From Periconia sp. R9002 (lineage: Eukaryota > Ascomycota > Dothideomycetes > Pleosporales > Periconiaceae): 58,472 bases of DNA. Made by a program: the position numbers and the translations under genes. How positions within the stretch are numbered: the stretch's first letter is position 1; each line of letters begins with the position of its first letter. The stretch lies in the NCBI GenBank assembly GCA_023627715.1, contig JAMAHW010000138.1, forward strand, positions 1 through 58,472, written 5' to 3'. Of the stretch, positions 1 to 9,314 are shown one piece after another. Below the pieces are notes generated by a model. The model was not told where the DNA came from. It was given only the letters and a program-made list of their open reading frames with translations, and did not search any database.

Positions 1-700
1 GCTTCCGTTCACAAAGGCGACAAGATATGGTAGCATCCACTCCACAGGAGTCTGTTACACAGCGTCACCAGCGTGACGGGACGCTGAGTCAGCATAAAGA
101 CCGTGCTATGTGGAGACAAATCCAGCCTGCCAAAGGTGATTTCGCAATCATCTTTGCTGAAGAATACTTATCTAGCAAACATAACAGTGCAACAGTGCAT
201 CATAGTATGAGTCGTTCAAAGTCTGGCTGTTTGCTTACCTAACGATCTCTCACCAAACAATCTCTCATCAAATCGCGCACAAATGTCAAAAATTTTCTAT
301 TGCTTTTCGCTACACAACACTGTATCCATCAAAACGCGTAAGCTCCAGACTGATTCCCTAAAATTTAAATGTAAATAGGGCGTTAGAGGCAGCGCGACGC
401 GTTTTACTGGGGGTTACCAGTAAGCGAGCAGCCAGACTTTTGACCCTCAGCAGCTATGCTTGGCAACATGCCACAGTGTAGTTGCACATTTTCCTCTTCC
501 CTTCCAGCACACCAGCATATTATCGCCTTTTCACACAAAGTCAAGGCGGGTACCGCTCGACCATGCTCCCCCTAACGTTGTAGAAGGTGTTCAACGCACG
601 TCGCGTATGCCCGCCTACTGCCACCATTGGATGGGAGTCTTACTGCGCCACACCCTGAGTGTGCAAACACTAGCATCCCGCTTCCTTTGCAGCCTCAGCC
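1..700. other. Gene-poor left edge
   Basis: No recognisable gene. A 71-codon open frame at 27-242 (+) has no motif I know. Around 533-575 lies a degraded copy of the GC-rich tail motif of the short dispersed repeat described at 18.7 kb. Confidence 0.4.
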
Positions 701-709
701 TGATCTAGC

Positions 710-1275
710 TTCATCTCGCGAAATCAAAGCACACAATAGCTGGTTGCGCCGTTGCGCTTTCTGATTCTATCCTTGGTCACCCTCGATTCTAACAAAACTG
801 TGCATTTACTGACCTCACAGTTAAGCTCAATGCAAAATAGACAAACGAGACGCTATGCTCGCATTTTAGGTTAGGCTGCCGCGATCGGGGTCTGCCGAAC
901 CTCTTCCTTCTGCTTTGTTTTACCTGGTTCGATGCGAAACGAGACACTTTTTGTAGTGCAGCGGTACTAGCAAATACTATTTCATGATGCTTTTTGTTAC
1001 CGATGAAACAATTTTTTCCTATGCAATCATTTCACGTACGTGGAGAGCGGATATTGATAATAGTACCTTTCATAAATCGACAAATAGCATAGGAACGGAC
1101 TAGCTTAGCTATGGGAAGATTCAGTTCTACGTAGAGCAAATTAAATAAGACCGGTTGGATTACTTCTAGATTGACACTCGCTGTATCAACGAGGAAAACA
1201 ATTCCGAGTTGTCGTAGCTCCTTAGCTCCACGTTTCACTGATATTGTAATACGACTCGACACTATGTCTGTCATT
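710..1275 (+). pseudogene. Highly decayed HET-domain copy (tandem copy 1)
   Basis: This stretch aligns by eye with 1690-2225, but with many substitutions and small indels and a visibly higher A+T content. The HET start (around 955), the segment equivalent to 'YAILSHTW' (around 1018-1045) and the one equivalent to 'WIDT.CI' (around 1155-1190) can still be traced against the second copy. No frame stays open. The similarity also covers about 200 bp upstream of the HET start, so a promoter-plus-gene unit was duplicated rather than just a domain. HET domains (PF06985) start heterokaryon-incompatibility cell death in filamentous fungi. This copy cannot make a protein. The C-to-T/G-to-A look of many differences would fit repeat-induced point mutation, but I have not counted them. 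Confidence 0.6.
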
Positions 1276-1689
1276 CAGCTGTTTCTACAGTTAAGTTTAA
1301 GAAGGTGATGAACCCAAGTGCTTTAAAGAGAGTTTTCTGGTCATATTCTAGTTCTTCGACCTTTGCGCTATCAAGCGGTTCATCCTATGTTTGGTAGGTG
1401 CTCTACATATCTTACAGTACGCTATATCGCGATGTATCAGCTGCTTGTGTGGGTGCCGGCCAGCTCACTGTAATGGGTGCGGCGACATTAACATCTGGTT
1501 AAGGACCGCATGCACCGGATTTGAATAGACAGAAAGTGCAGATGGAGCTTTTAAAATATGCTAGTATCAAAAGTGCACAGCAACGCGGTCGCTCCACCAA
1601 GGTTTGTTACATAGCACTTAGCTGATGCTGTCCTGATGATTTGATTGACAAGTTCGCTACCGAAAAGAGGAACTGCGGCATCCTAGATT
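1276..1689. other. Spacer between the two decayed HET copies
   Basis: No open frame of note and no recognised motif. It separates the two duplicated HET units. Confidence 0.35.
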
Positions 1690-1934
1690 TCATTGCCTAT
1701 TTCGTCTTGCGAAATGGAACACACGATATCTGGTTGTACCATTACGCCTTTTCATGCTATGCTTAGGTGCTATCGATTCTCCTAACTACTTGACGCATTT
1801 ACTAAGCTAGTACCTAGGTCGTACGCGAAATAGACGACCGAGTTACTCTACTCGCCTTCCTGGCTAGGCTACCGCGATCGAGGCCCACGGAGAACTAATG
1901 CTCCTGCATATTCTACTCACCTCGATGCGACACC

Positions 1935-2316
1935 ATGCGCCTTCTACAGTATAGCGGTACTGACGGGTACCGACTCACGAAGCCTTTCACCAATGACAAG
2001 GCAATTCCTCCCTATGCGATCCTCTCACATACCTGAGGAGCAGACGACGACGAGGTCAACTTTAACGACTTAACAAAACACACTGGCATAGAAAAGCCTG
2101 GGTATGAGAAAATTCGGTTCTGCGCAGAGCAAGCCAGGCAAGATGGCTTAGACTACTTCTGGATTGACACTTGCTGTATCGACAAGGAGAACAAGGCTGA
2201 GCTGTCGAAAGCTATTAACTCTATGTTTCGCTGGTATCGCAAGGCTGCTCGATGCTATGTCTACCTGTCAGATGTCTCGACAGCTAAGCAGAAGGCAAAC
2301 AGCGACACTTGTGAGT
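1935..2316 (+). pseudogene. Truncated HET-domain gene (tandem copy 2)
   Basis: An ATG at 1935 opens a frame starting MRLLQ, the usual beginning of HET-NACHT proteins. It runs through 'PPYAILSHT', and then TGA (2034-2036) replaces the conserved Trp codon. Past the stop the same frame continues with family motifs: 'KPGYEKIRFC', 'YFWIDTCCID', 'MFRWYRKAARCYVYLSDVS'. It ends after 'SDTCE', where HET proteins would go on to the 'RGWTLQEL' segment; nothing further is recognisable. So it is both nonsense-mutated and cut off inside the HET domain. Its nearest relatives in the window are the HET domains at 12.8 kb and 24.9 kb, which are clearly closer to each other and to this copy than to the HET-6 type gene at 16.7 kb. 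Confidence 0.8.
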
Positions 2317-2633
2317 GAGACGATCTTTCTTAATGCGCATGATTGAAAGGATGGCAACCAAGATGAGAAAGCATGTATGATGTTGCAGTGCGGCCTTTGA
2401 TCCATGTAGCAAAGGAGTTATATGGCAATCGGAAATGGTAATTCCAGAACGGGTAAGTACATTGAGAATCTTGGAAAGAAAGAAATACAGCTAATCCATT
2501 CAGCCACTCGCAATCCATTAATCCATCCTGTCTTGCGACAGTATCCGCTCCCACCGTGACAAATTCGACTCGCCGTAAACCTATCGACCGTAAAACTGAC
2601 TATGTTCTCTTAAACTCGTGCCAGAGATGTTGG

Positions 2634-3317
2634 CTAACTTTCTCCCAAATATGCGCTAACGCAAAGGTCATGGTTGAAAACGATTTCTTTTCGAACGATA
2701 CACCACTTGAGTTGTTCCTCGTTTCTCCATCCACCATGTCCCGAAATTCCCTCGTTCTTTGCGTTTCCAATACAGCTCCTGCAATACTCTTCATTGCTCT
2801 TACCATGTTTGAGATGAGGGCAATAGAATGTGTTACTTTGTCGTGTCACGGGAACTATCGTGGTTTCCATATTGCTGCTTGTTGTAATTTCAACGAAGCG
2901 ATCCTCTACCATGAAAGTGCGACCGTCAGTGTCACTCGTAGTCTGCCGTCCGTAGGATTCTCGGTCTTGCGTCTCGGTAGCGAGATAACGGATCTTGATA
3001 GCGTCTAAATACCTTCGCTCGCACAGCCACTTCTGAAGCCTGCCAATGAGGAAATAATTTGCTTCTTCCAGTAAGGCATGGTACAGTGGGAAGTTGTGTC
3101 CTGCTGTCCTGTCGTAGAAAATTGGGAGAACTCCAGTTCGGAGATACCGAAGTATATGTTCGAAGATGCGAGCGTCAGTCTCAACAAAGTATGAGCCATC
3201 CTCCTGTCTGTCGTTCCATTTCCCAGAAAAAAGGTTGTTGAAATATGGACTCTGATCTTGCCACCGGTCAGGGTAAGTAACGAAGGAACGTTGCAATGTT
3301 TTGATCGTGATGGACAT
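2634..3317 (-). CDS. BTB/POZ (T1-type) domain protein
   Basis: This is a 227-codon single-exon frame. Residues 1-95 resemble the fungal KCTD/T1-like BTB domain: 'YFNNLFSGKW', 'DGSYFVETDARIFEHILRYL' and 'FYDRTAGHNFPLYHALLEEA' are typical. BTB domains of this kind mediate oligomerisation and often link targets to cullin-3 ubiquitin ligases; the target cannot be told from sequence. The tail carries Cys/His residues (CPH, CRSC) and ends in a family-like 'RKEIVF' segment. The start sits close to the domain, so the N-terminus may be a few residues short; a TAA lies six codons upstream in frame. It is probably an intact gene, but no promoter is visible. Confidence 0.6.
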   Translation of the reverse strand: MSITIKTLQRSFVTYPDRWQDQSPYFNNLFSGKWNDRQEDGSYFVETDARIFEHILRYLRTGVLPIFYDRTAGHNFPLYHALLEEANYFLIGRLQKWLCERRYLDAIKIRYLATETQDRESYGRQTTSDTDGRTFMVEDRFVEITTSSNMETTIVPVTRQSNTFYCPHLKHGKSNEEYCRSCIGNAKNEGISGHGGWRNEEQLKWCIVRKEIVFNHDLCVSAYLGES

Positions 3318-3717
3318 CGCGATATCAACGCATTATGAGCACACAATGGAATTCCGGTGAAGGACTGTTGTCACTAGTAAGATCAATAGGCCTTAGATTG
3401 GAATACCAGTTCAAGGTTAGTTACTTACTTTGGTAACGAAGGCCGATGTTAAAAAAGGTTGGCGAGTTTGTGCTATCTAAAGAGTATCGCGGCACCACGA
3501 GGCTGAAATAATATAGGCGATAGAGATAACTATTTCGGAGATGGGTTGGAGAGCCGACACACAAGAGCTCAAATGGACGAGAACGTGTTCATCAATGTTA
3601 ATAGGGCCAGATTCAGCCCGAAGCCTCTATCTATGTGACAAGTGTCAAGAGATCTGCAGTGATATGTTTCTATACCCTGCATAAACTAAGGAATGTAACA
3701 CTCCACGTGCCTACATT

Positions 3718-3734
3718 ATATACAAGGTGGCTGA
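3718..3734 (+). repeat. Direct repeat ATATACAAGGTGGCTGA, copy 1
   Basis: A 17-bp sequence with an exact second copy at 4839-4855. The sequence downstream of both copies is also loosely alike ('ACCCCGCAT.TAC' occurs at about 3890 and 5030), which suggests a duplicated upstream region with a TATA-like core. Confidence 0.6.
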
Positions 3735-3860
3735 CCCTTTTGCCCTTCTGGCAATTGCCAGGGCTTGGAGCCATTGCTCTAGACAGTCGACAAAACCACA
3801 TTGCATTCTTTTCATTCTATTTGCAGCACTTGACCTTCTGCCACGCCATCATCAATCCTT

Positions 3861-4358
3861 TCAACAATGAGTCTGAATATACGATCGCACACCCCGCATC
3901 TGTACAAGCCAATAACTGAACTCCCGCCCGCCAGCCTCCCTCAGAAACTGCTCTTCGTCTTCATCCAACGTCCTCCCAAGATTTATCTTTCGGTTTAATC
4001 TTTTCAAGCGTCTAGATTGCTCTCGGATAAACCCTGTTCTGGAGTTTCCATTGTACTCCTTTGTTGCCTTCAACCACAGCATTGTACCCAGCCAATACAA
4101 TGACACCAGCTCTTGCCGTGAACCTATTGGGTGCTGAATTCCCTCACCCTCACCTTCAACCTCCACGAGACAACGCTTGCAATATGCCTTTTTCTCCGCT
4201 AACAGCTTGCGAATCGGTGGTGTTCCGCTATGTGTGTACATCCTGATATCCGCTTCCGGGCAATTGAAAGAGGGCAGCCCTATCACCGCACGATTCACCC
4301 CTCCTGGAACTTCTGGGTGTTTGGTGCCTTCAACGATGGTGGACAAGTTGGTCGACAT
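3861..4358 (-). CDS. Hypothetical protein, 165 aa
   Basis: A single-exon ATG-started frame that I cannot assign to a family. It has a CKRC pair (near residue 60), a Glu/Gly run right after it, a basic stretch (REQSRRLKRLNRK) and an acidic patch (TLDEDEE) near the C-terminus. Its composition looks protein-like and no competing gene is obvious on the other strand, though a shorter plus-strand frame from 3867 shows weak likeness to the start of the next locus. Just upstream (4414-4482) is an imperfect tandem repeat of about 34 bp. Confidence 0.35.
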   Translation of the reverse strand: MSTNLSTIVEGTKHPEVPGGVNRAVIGLPSFNCPEADIRMYTHSGTPPIRKLLAEKKAYCKRCLVEVEGEGEGIQHPIGSRQELVSLYWLGTMLWLKATKEYNGNSRTGFIREQSRRLKRLNRKINLGRTLDEDEEQFLREAGGREFSYWLVQMRGVRSYIQTHC

Positions 4359-4413
4359 CTTTCGTTTGATCGTTTGTTCGAGCTCGTTGGTCCGTTTGAT
4401 GGTTTGTTTGTCG

Positions 4414-4482
4414 CTGGTAGTGGGCGGAGGTCTCGATGGCAGTGAGCTGTTGGCAGTGGGTGGAGGTCTCGATAGCAGTGTG
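4414..4482. repeat. Imperfect tandem repeat, two ~34-bp units
   Basis: Two adjacent units share 'GTGGG.GGAGGTCTCGAT.GCAGTG'. They lie between two small hypothetical genes. A looser GTTTG-rich repeat lies just before them (about 4362-4412). Confidence 0.55.
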
Positions 4483-4838
4483 ACCTGGGGGAGAATGGGG
4501 TGGAAAGCAGCCCATGCTTTTATATGTTCGACTGCTCAATTCGATGAGCAATACAGCAACCCAGCGGGATCTTCATGGCGTCAATGACCACCCACGCTGG
4601 GTCGCTGGTCACTGAGGTATTGTTAATATGGTGATGGTTAGTGGAAGGCAGAAGTTGCGGAAGTTGGACGGCGGAAGCTGGATGGTGATAACTGGAACAC
4701 TACCCCCTAAGACTCAATCACGTGATCAATAGTTACCTGTGAGCACGTCCCTAGCCAAGGACGTTACCAAGAGATTTCAAACCAGTGTTGATACCGTGAC
4801 TGATTTCACCAATCAATTGCGAAGAAGAAGACACTTTA

Positions 4839-4855
4839 ATATACAAGGTGGCTGA
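4839..4855 (+). promoter_or_regulatory. TATA-like element; second copy of the 17-bp direct repeat
   Basis: ATATACAAGGTGGCTGA lies 54 bp before the ATG of the hypothetical gene at 4909 and matches 3718-3734 exactly. Its position suits a core promoter, but that is inference. Confidence 0.35.
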
Positions 4856-4908
4856 TTGACACGGGTCTTAATGGATGAACAGCAATCAAAAGTCAGCTGT
4901 CTGACAGT

Positions 4909-5406
4909 ATGGTCCTCTCTTTTGCAAAAAGAGACGTAGTGTTAATGATCATTCGAAAGTCCGCAATCAAGCTTGTGGGCAGAAAGTTATATTACCATTC
5001 ACTTCTAGCCTCTACACTGTGTGTGCTTACCCCGCATTTACAAACCAGTCATAGCCAGTTGCCCGAGTCCACCCCCCCTTTTCTCCAGTTCCGACCACTC
5101 TATGATCACTATTGTAAACTATGCTTCACAGAGCTCAGATCAGACGGTGGTTTTGAATGTAGCAGGCATTTCGTGATCGAGGATAACGAAGGTAGAGACT
5201 TGGGCCACCGCAGTCCGGTGGAGTCGATGCTCGTCGCCCTCCTGCACGTCTACCTCTGGGACACTGACGTAGTAATAAACCGTCATGGGGTCATTTGGGA
5301 TGTGCAAGAAAATGATCGCATCGCCGGTGAATATATAGCTCTCGCGGATGACGAACCTGCCCTCCCGTTGAAAGGGGACTGTCGAGGAAGGGGTGGGAGG
5401 CGGTAG
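4909..5406 (+). CDS. Hypothetical protein, 165 aa
   Basis: An ATG-started frame I cannot assign. The middle has a Cys/His-containing segment (HYCKLCF, later CSRH) followed by an acidic, Val/Asp-rich part (WDTDVV, DVQENDRIAGEY) and a basic Arg/Gly end. The N-terminal 40 residues are less protein-like, so the true start may lie later or an exon may be missing. It has a TATA-like sequence 54 bp upstream, shared with the neighbouring locus at 3.7 kb. It could be a small lineage-specific gene; no function is proposed. Confidence 0.35.
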   Translation: MVLSFAKRDVVLMIIRKSAIKLVGRKLYYHSLLASTLCVLTPHLQTSHSQLPESTPPFLQFRPLYDHYCKLCFTELRSDGGFECSRHFVIEDNEGRDLGHRSPVESMLVALLHVYLWDTDVVINRHGVIWDVQENDRIAGEYIALADDEPALPLKGDCRGRGGRR

Positions 5407-7124
5407 AGTGTGACTTAGAGACTAGAGACGGACGATTAGGGAGGATCGAAGCTACTTCACACGTGAAAGAGTGGTTACCTGCTATAGGTTTCTGGTATTG
5501 ACTCAGATTGCAGACCTCGAGGAGGTTACCCAGACGCGAATGCGATGCGTGCACGGACTAATTGGGAAGATTGGCAAAACTTCTCCAACTAGAGGAGAAT
5601 AATTCTAACGTCCCCCAATTAATAAACATTGGTACAGAACCCATCGCGGAATAACGCGGCAAGCTTGGAATGAAAAATTTGAACATGCTACTATGTACGC
5701 GTAGGCGTATATTCGGTCCGGAATGGAAGTTTGAACAAACTTCCAACGAGCATTAGCCCAGTAGAGTGAATGGTAAAGGTTAATAGCTGCGCCCAACTCT
5801 ATATATATATATCGTGCTACACACTTTATCGATAGTGACCTCCAACATCGCGAACGTCAACGCTCAAACTTCATCTATATCCTACCCACCCATTTCTTCT
5901 ACGTTCATTCTCAAAATAAGCCATATAATTTGGACACGCTTCATACACGTTCCACCAACATTGCAGCCATGTCTAACCTCAGTAATAGCGAACAAATGGA
6001 GTCGATTGTCCGTGCTCACGCTAAAATTTATATCGGCGAATGAATCGACTCAAGGCGATTCGAGCATGGGATGGAGATACCAACAGATGATCGACTGGTA
6101 TGAAAAACGGTCGCCTGATTGGAATAGTCTCACGTAATCGATGATAAATCTAGTGCGCCCGGTCTTCCTTGTCCTGTAAACCGCGCCATCTCTTGCGCCA
6201 CACCCTAATAAGAGTGATGTTTATAGGACGGTGTGAGCCAAAGACTTCGTGGAGGCGTGTGTACGTTTCTCATATTCAGTCTCAGTACCTCTCATAACTA
6301 TCATGGATCAATGACACCATGGAGTCTATTTTATCACTCGCAAAATCATTTTGGAAACTTTGTAGAAAAGGATGAGTCACGAATAGGGCCTACATCATGA
6401 ACGTCAATTGGTGGAGTTGTTGAAGTGACCGCAAGCCTATCAACAGTGACGCTGTTCTAATTTGTGATATCTAGAGATAAAGTAACTTGCATCTCATCTT
6501 TTTTTATCAAGATTAACAAGAAGCAGATATCAAAGTCCGCATGAACCAGGGTGGCTCGGCCATATCGACGTCTTCGCTACTGAGCACATGCTCGGCGTTG
6601 TAAGATAGCACTGTGACTATGGGTTGCACATCTCCACCAGACAAGCTCCCTTCAGTGACGGTGTTAGTGTCCTCCTTTCTTGCAGAAGCATCATCATTGG
6701 CGTCTTCCCAAATCGACCCCTTCTTGCCTTTTTAACCCTTCTCTTTGGACTTCCCAAAGGTCATCAATCGGACCCAGTCGTTATCATCATGATGAACCAG
6801 CTTAACGACTAGCTTCGTTCTTAGCTCCAATTGCAGCTCCGAGACAACGTGCTCTGAAATCAGCAGCCCTGCAATTTAACGTGCATGAATTATGAAAGCT
6901 CAGTTATGGAATTCAACGCTAAAAGCTACTTAATGACATCCCAAAGCTAAACAGCATGAATCCCTAATACATCTTTGTTATTGGGACGACTCCCGACTCT
7001 GCGATAGCTGTCTCTAACTCTGATTCTACTTGGAAAATGCTGTAAGTGATTCGGATAAGAGCGGAAGAGTGCTAACTAGATTGACCAAAAAAGTGAAATC
7101 GTCATATTACTAGTTACAAGCAAC
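5407..7124. other. Long stretch without a convincing gene
   Basis: A TATATATATA run at about 5802-5813 precedes a short frame with a good-looking start (ATG 5969, 24 codons), but nothing recognisable follows. The rest holds only short frames without motifs. Confidence 0.35.
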
Positions 7125-7514
7125 TCAAACAGCATTCCTGCGGCATTCCATGCAGACCTCAATGTGACAGCGTTTGCATCGAAGAATAAATTTCCGATGT
7201 CTTGTGTCACATACCTCACATTGGAAGACGCGACGACCACTGCCAGTGATCTGCTCGAATTTCTTTCGACCGTTATGATCGCAATCATCAATATCTCGAA
7301 TTTCATCTTGAACTCGTTGAATTTCTTGACGAAGTTGGTAAGGTGGCAGATGTTGAGGTACATCTCGAGCTACAACCACTTCTGCGCGGCGATAAAGACG
7401 TTCCTCATCCCACCTCCGGCAGCTGCAATGACGCCATTTAGTCCCGCATATGTAGCAGAATTCCGAGCCGCAAGTGCAACTACAATCGGCGGAACTCAGA
7501 TTATGGCTTGTTTC
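7125..7514 (-). pseudogene. 3' end of an RBR (RING-IBR-RING) E3 ubiquitin ligase
   Basis: Read on the minus strand, a frame open from about 7514 to a TGA at 7125 shows the typical end of fungal RBR ligases: 'CTCGSEFCYICG' and 'HCSC..WDEERLYRRAE' (RING2-type zinc ligands), a helical linker, then 'CEVC', 'FILRCKRCHIEVCMECRRNAV' with paired cysteines. RBR enzymes pass ubiquitin from E2 through a catalytic cysteine in RING2 to a substrate. RING1 and IBR, which should lie upstream, are missing: an in-frame stop occurs at 7515-7517 and the sequence beyond matches nothing in the family and runs into the promoter of the next gene. It is therefore a 5'-truncated remnant, unless an exon I cannot see is spliced on. 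Confidence 0.7.
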
Positions 7515-7669
7515 TTATTTTAACCTTGTACGGAGCCCAAGGCTGCGCTTAGAACCATCCCCCAGGGGGTTGGGATTCCTGAGCTGCCGTATTCGACGCG
7601 CCGCGAAAAACACTTATAGCGCCACGATTATGAAGGCGGATACCGGTAGCATTTCCATAGCCTCAGGAG

Positions 7670-7677
7670 TATATAAG
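7670..7677 (+). promoter_or_regulatory. TATA box (TATATAAG)
   Basis: A good TATA match 85-92 bp before the signal-peptide ATG at 7762 of the secreted cysteine-rich protein. Confidence 0.5.
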
Positions 7678-7761
7678 AGCTAAATGCAATTCCTAGCGGT
7701 GCTGTCAATTTTTTTCAGAAGCAAGACTACCCCTGACCCACTACAAAAGCGTTATTCCTCC

Positions 7762-8427
7762 ATGATGCGTCTCGTCCTCTTAGCTACGCTTCTCCTCTCC
7801 CTAAATCTCAGCCTCGCAATATCAGACGCTGAACGCCGCCACGCCTACCTCCTCCGCCGGTCTGACATCTGCACCGAGAACAACAAAGTTGCCTGCGACT
7901 CTCGCTGTATGCCACTTGGCTCTGTCTGCTGCAACGATGGCAGTGGCTCTTACTGCCAACCCGGCAAATTCTGCATTCCTGGCGGCTGCTGCCCCAAAGG
8001 CGAAACTTGCATCGGGGGCGGTGGAACAATGACCATTCCCGACATTCTGACGGGCTCGGGATCTCTTCCGACCGATCCTCCAAGGACTACGACGCATGGA
8101 GGAGACCATTCTGTTCCGACTCTGACTGCCATCTCAAGTTTAACATTTTCCAGCGACCCGGCGAGTCCCAAGGCTACCAGTGCCGCTCCTTCAGGCTGGA
8201 GTCGTTCCTTGCAGCTTTCTACAATGCTCCTGATGGTTGGACAGTTGGTATTTAGTGATAATGGAGTTTGCATGTGGGTCTGGCCACCATACCGTAATGG
8301 CCACCGGTATTCAATTCATCAAGTGCGTTGTAATATGGTTTTGTATAAAACAATGGGCCTAGACATAGTACATAAGCTAATATGGGATTCACGAATGGAC
8401 GCCAGCGTTTTTGTCACGATTACTTAG
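7762..8427 (+). CDS. Small cysteine-rich secreted protein
   Basis: I chose ATG 7762 because it begins a classic signal peptide (MMRLVLLATLLLSLNLSLA). The mature part has about eleven cysteines within 55 residues, including 'CDSRCMP', 'VCCNDGSG.YC', 'GGCCPKGETC', then a Thr/Ser/Pro-rich stalk (roughly residues 95-150). This layout is common in fungal cell-wall or GPI-anchored proteins and in some effectors. A GPI-type end would be a short hydrophobic tail; 'LQLSTMLLMVGQLVF' fits, but the frame then runs on for about 65 non-hydrophobic residues. TAG, TGA and TAA follow at that very point in another frame, so either a one-base frameshift or an unseen intron probably separates the true end from this reading. 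Family function unknown. Confidence 0.55.
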   Translation: MMRLVLLATLLLSLNLSLAISDAERRHAYLLRRSDICTENNKVACDSRCMPLGSVCCNDGSGSYCQPGKFCIPGGCCPKGETCIGGGGTMTIPDILTGSGSLPTDPPRTTTHGGDHSVPTLTAISSLTFSSDPASPKATSAAPSGWSRSLQLSTMLLMVGQLVFSDNGVCMWVWPPYRNGHRYSIHQVRCNMVLYKTMGLDIVHKLIWDSRMDASVFVTIT

Positions 8428-9314
8428 CCGGCATTTTCTGGTAGCATTCTTAGTCAGATGATCTGATATGCAGATAAACGTAAAACGCAACTTAGTCTTC
8501 ATCGACCTTTGCGGCATTTTGCCCTACCATAACAGTATTAAAGACCTTTCAAGCCAACCTTCTTAATTTGAGCTACGATATCTCATTTCCTACGTCCTAT
8601 GCCAACCCAGAAAACCTCGGTTGACAGCCAATTAGCGAAGAGGATTTGTGATTGAGAGGGCTAGAGGTGCAAGTAATGGAGACGCGCAAGACGAAGCTCG
8701 AAGCCCTAGAAATTCAAGAGCAAGAGAATTATTAAAGAGGAGGAGCTATAGTAGGTAAATTCTTTAAAACAGCACCCCTAGGTGCGATATTAGCATGGTA
8801 TAGTAGAAGTACAGCAGTTCGCTTACGCATCATTAAGATGCAGTCTGTGCGAGGCGGTACTTTATGTTGCCACCACACACAGGACGATGGACGACCCGCA
8901 CCGGCCCTTACCTTTGACGCTGGAGGCGTTGAAATTCTGGTGTAGGCGAAACGAGAGGTTGAGGTATGCGTGTGTATCACCTAGAGCATGCGCCACAGTT
9001 GATGCCGTAAGGGCCAAGCCTTTAAGCGGAGCGGGCTTTTGAGGTGACGCTGATCTGGATTCACGTGGGCCTACAACCGAGCATATGTATTGTGTGAATT
9101 CGGCGGGCCACTAAAGCATTAGTTCAGGTTTGAACCCTGTATGGTGTACGGAGTAACGTTAACATCTTTGTGGTTATTAGCCTTGGCGTATCGACAGTTG
9201 TGTGGCTGAACCGGGCAGCAGCGCCACGCTTACGCGAATCTGCGATCATCAAACAACATCAACATCGCACCGACACTCGATAATCGCGGGTCATTCCGCC
9301 TGACGCGGTCGTTC
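8428..9314. other. Intergenic region with a dispersed-repeat tail
   Basis: No gene seen. At about 8865-8930 (minus orientation) is a copy of the GC-rich repeat tail, preceded by TTGCCACCAC as in the copy at 16.1 kb. The rest holds nothing recognised. Confidence 0.45.

Noticed and set aside
5814..6137. 107-codon frame downstream of a TATATATATA run
   Set aside because: No recognisable motif; the TA run is simple sequence and the frame may be chance.
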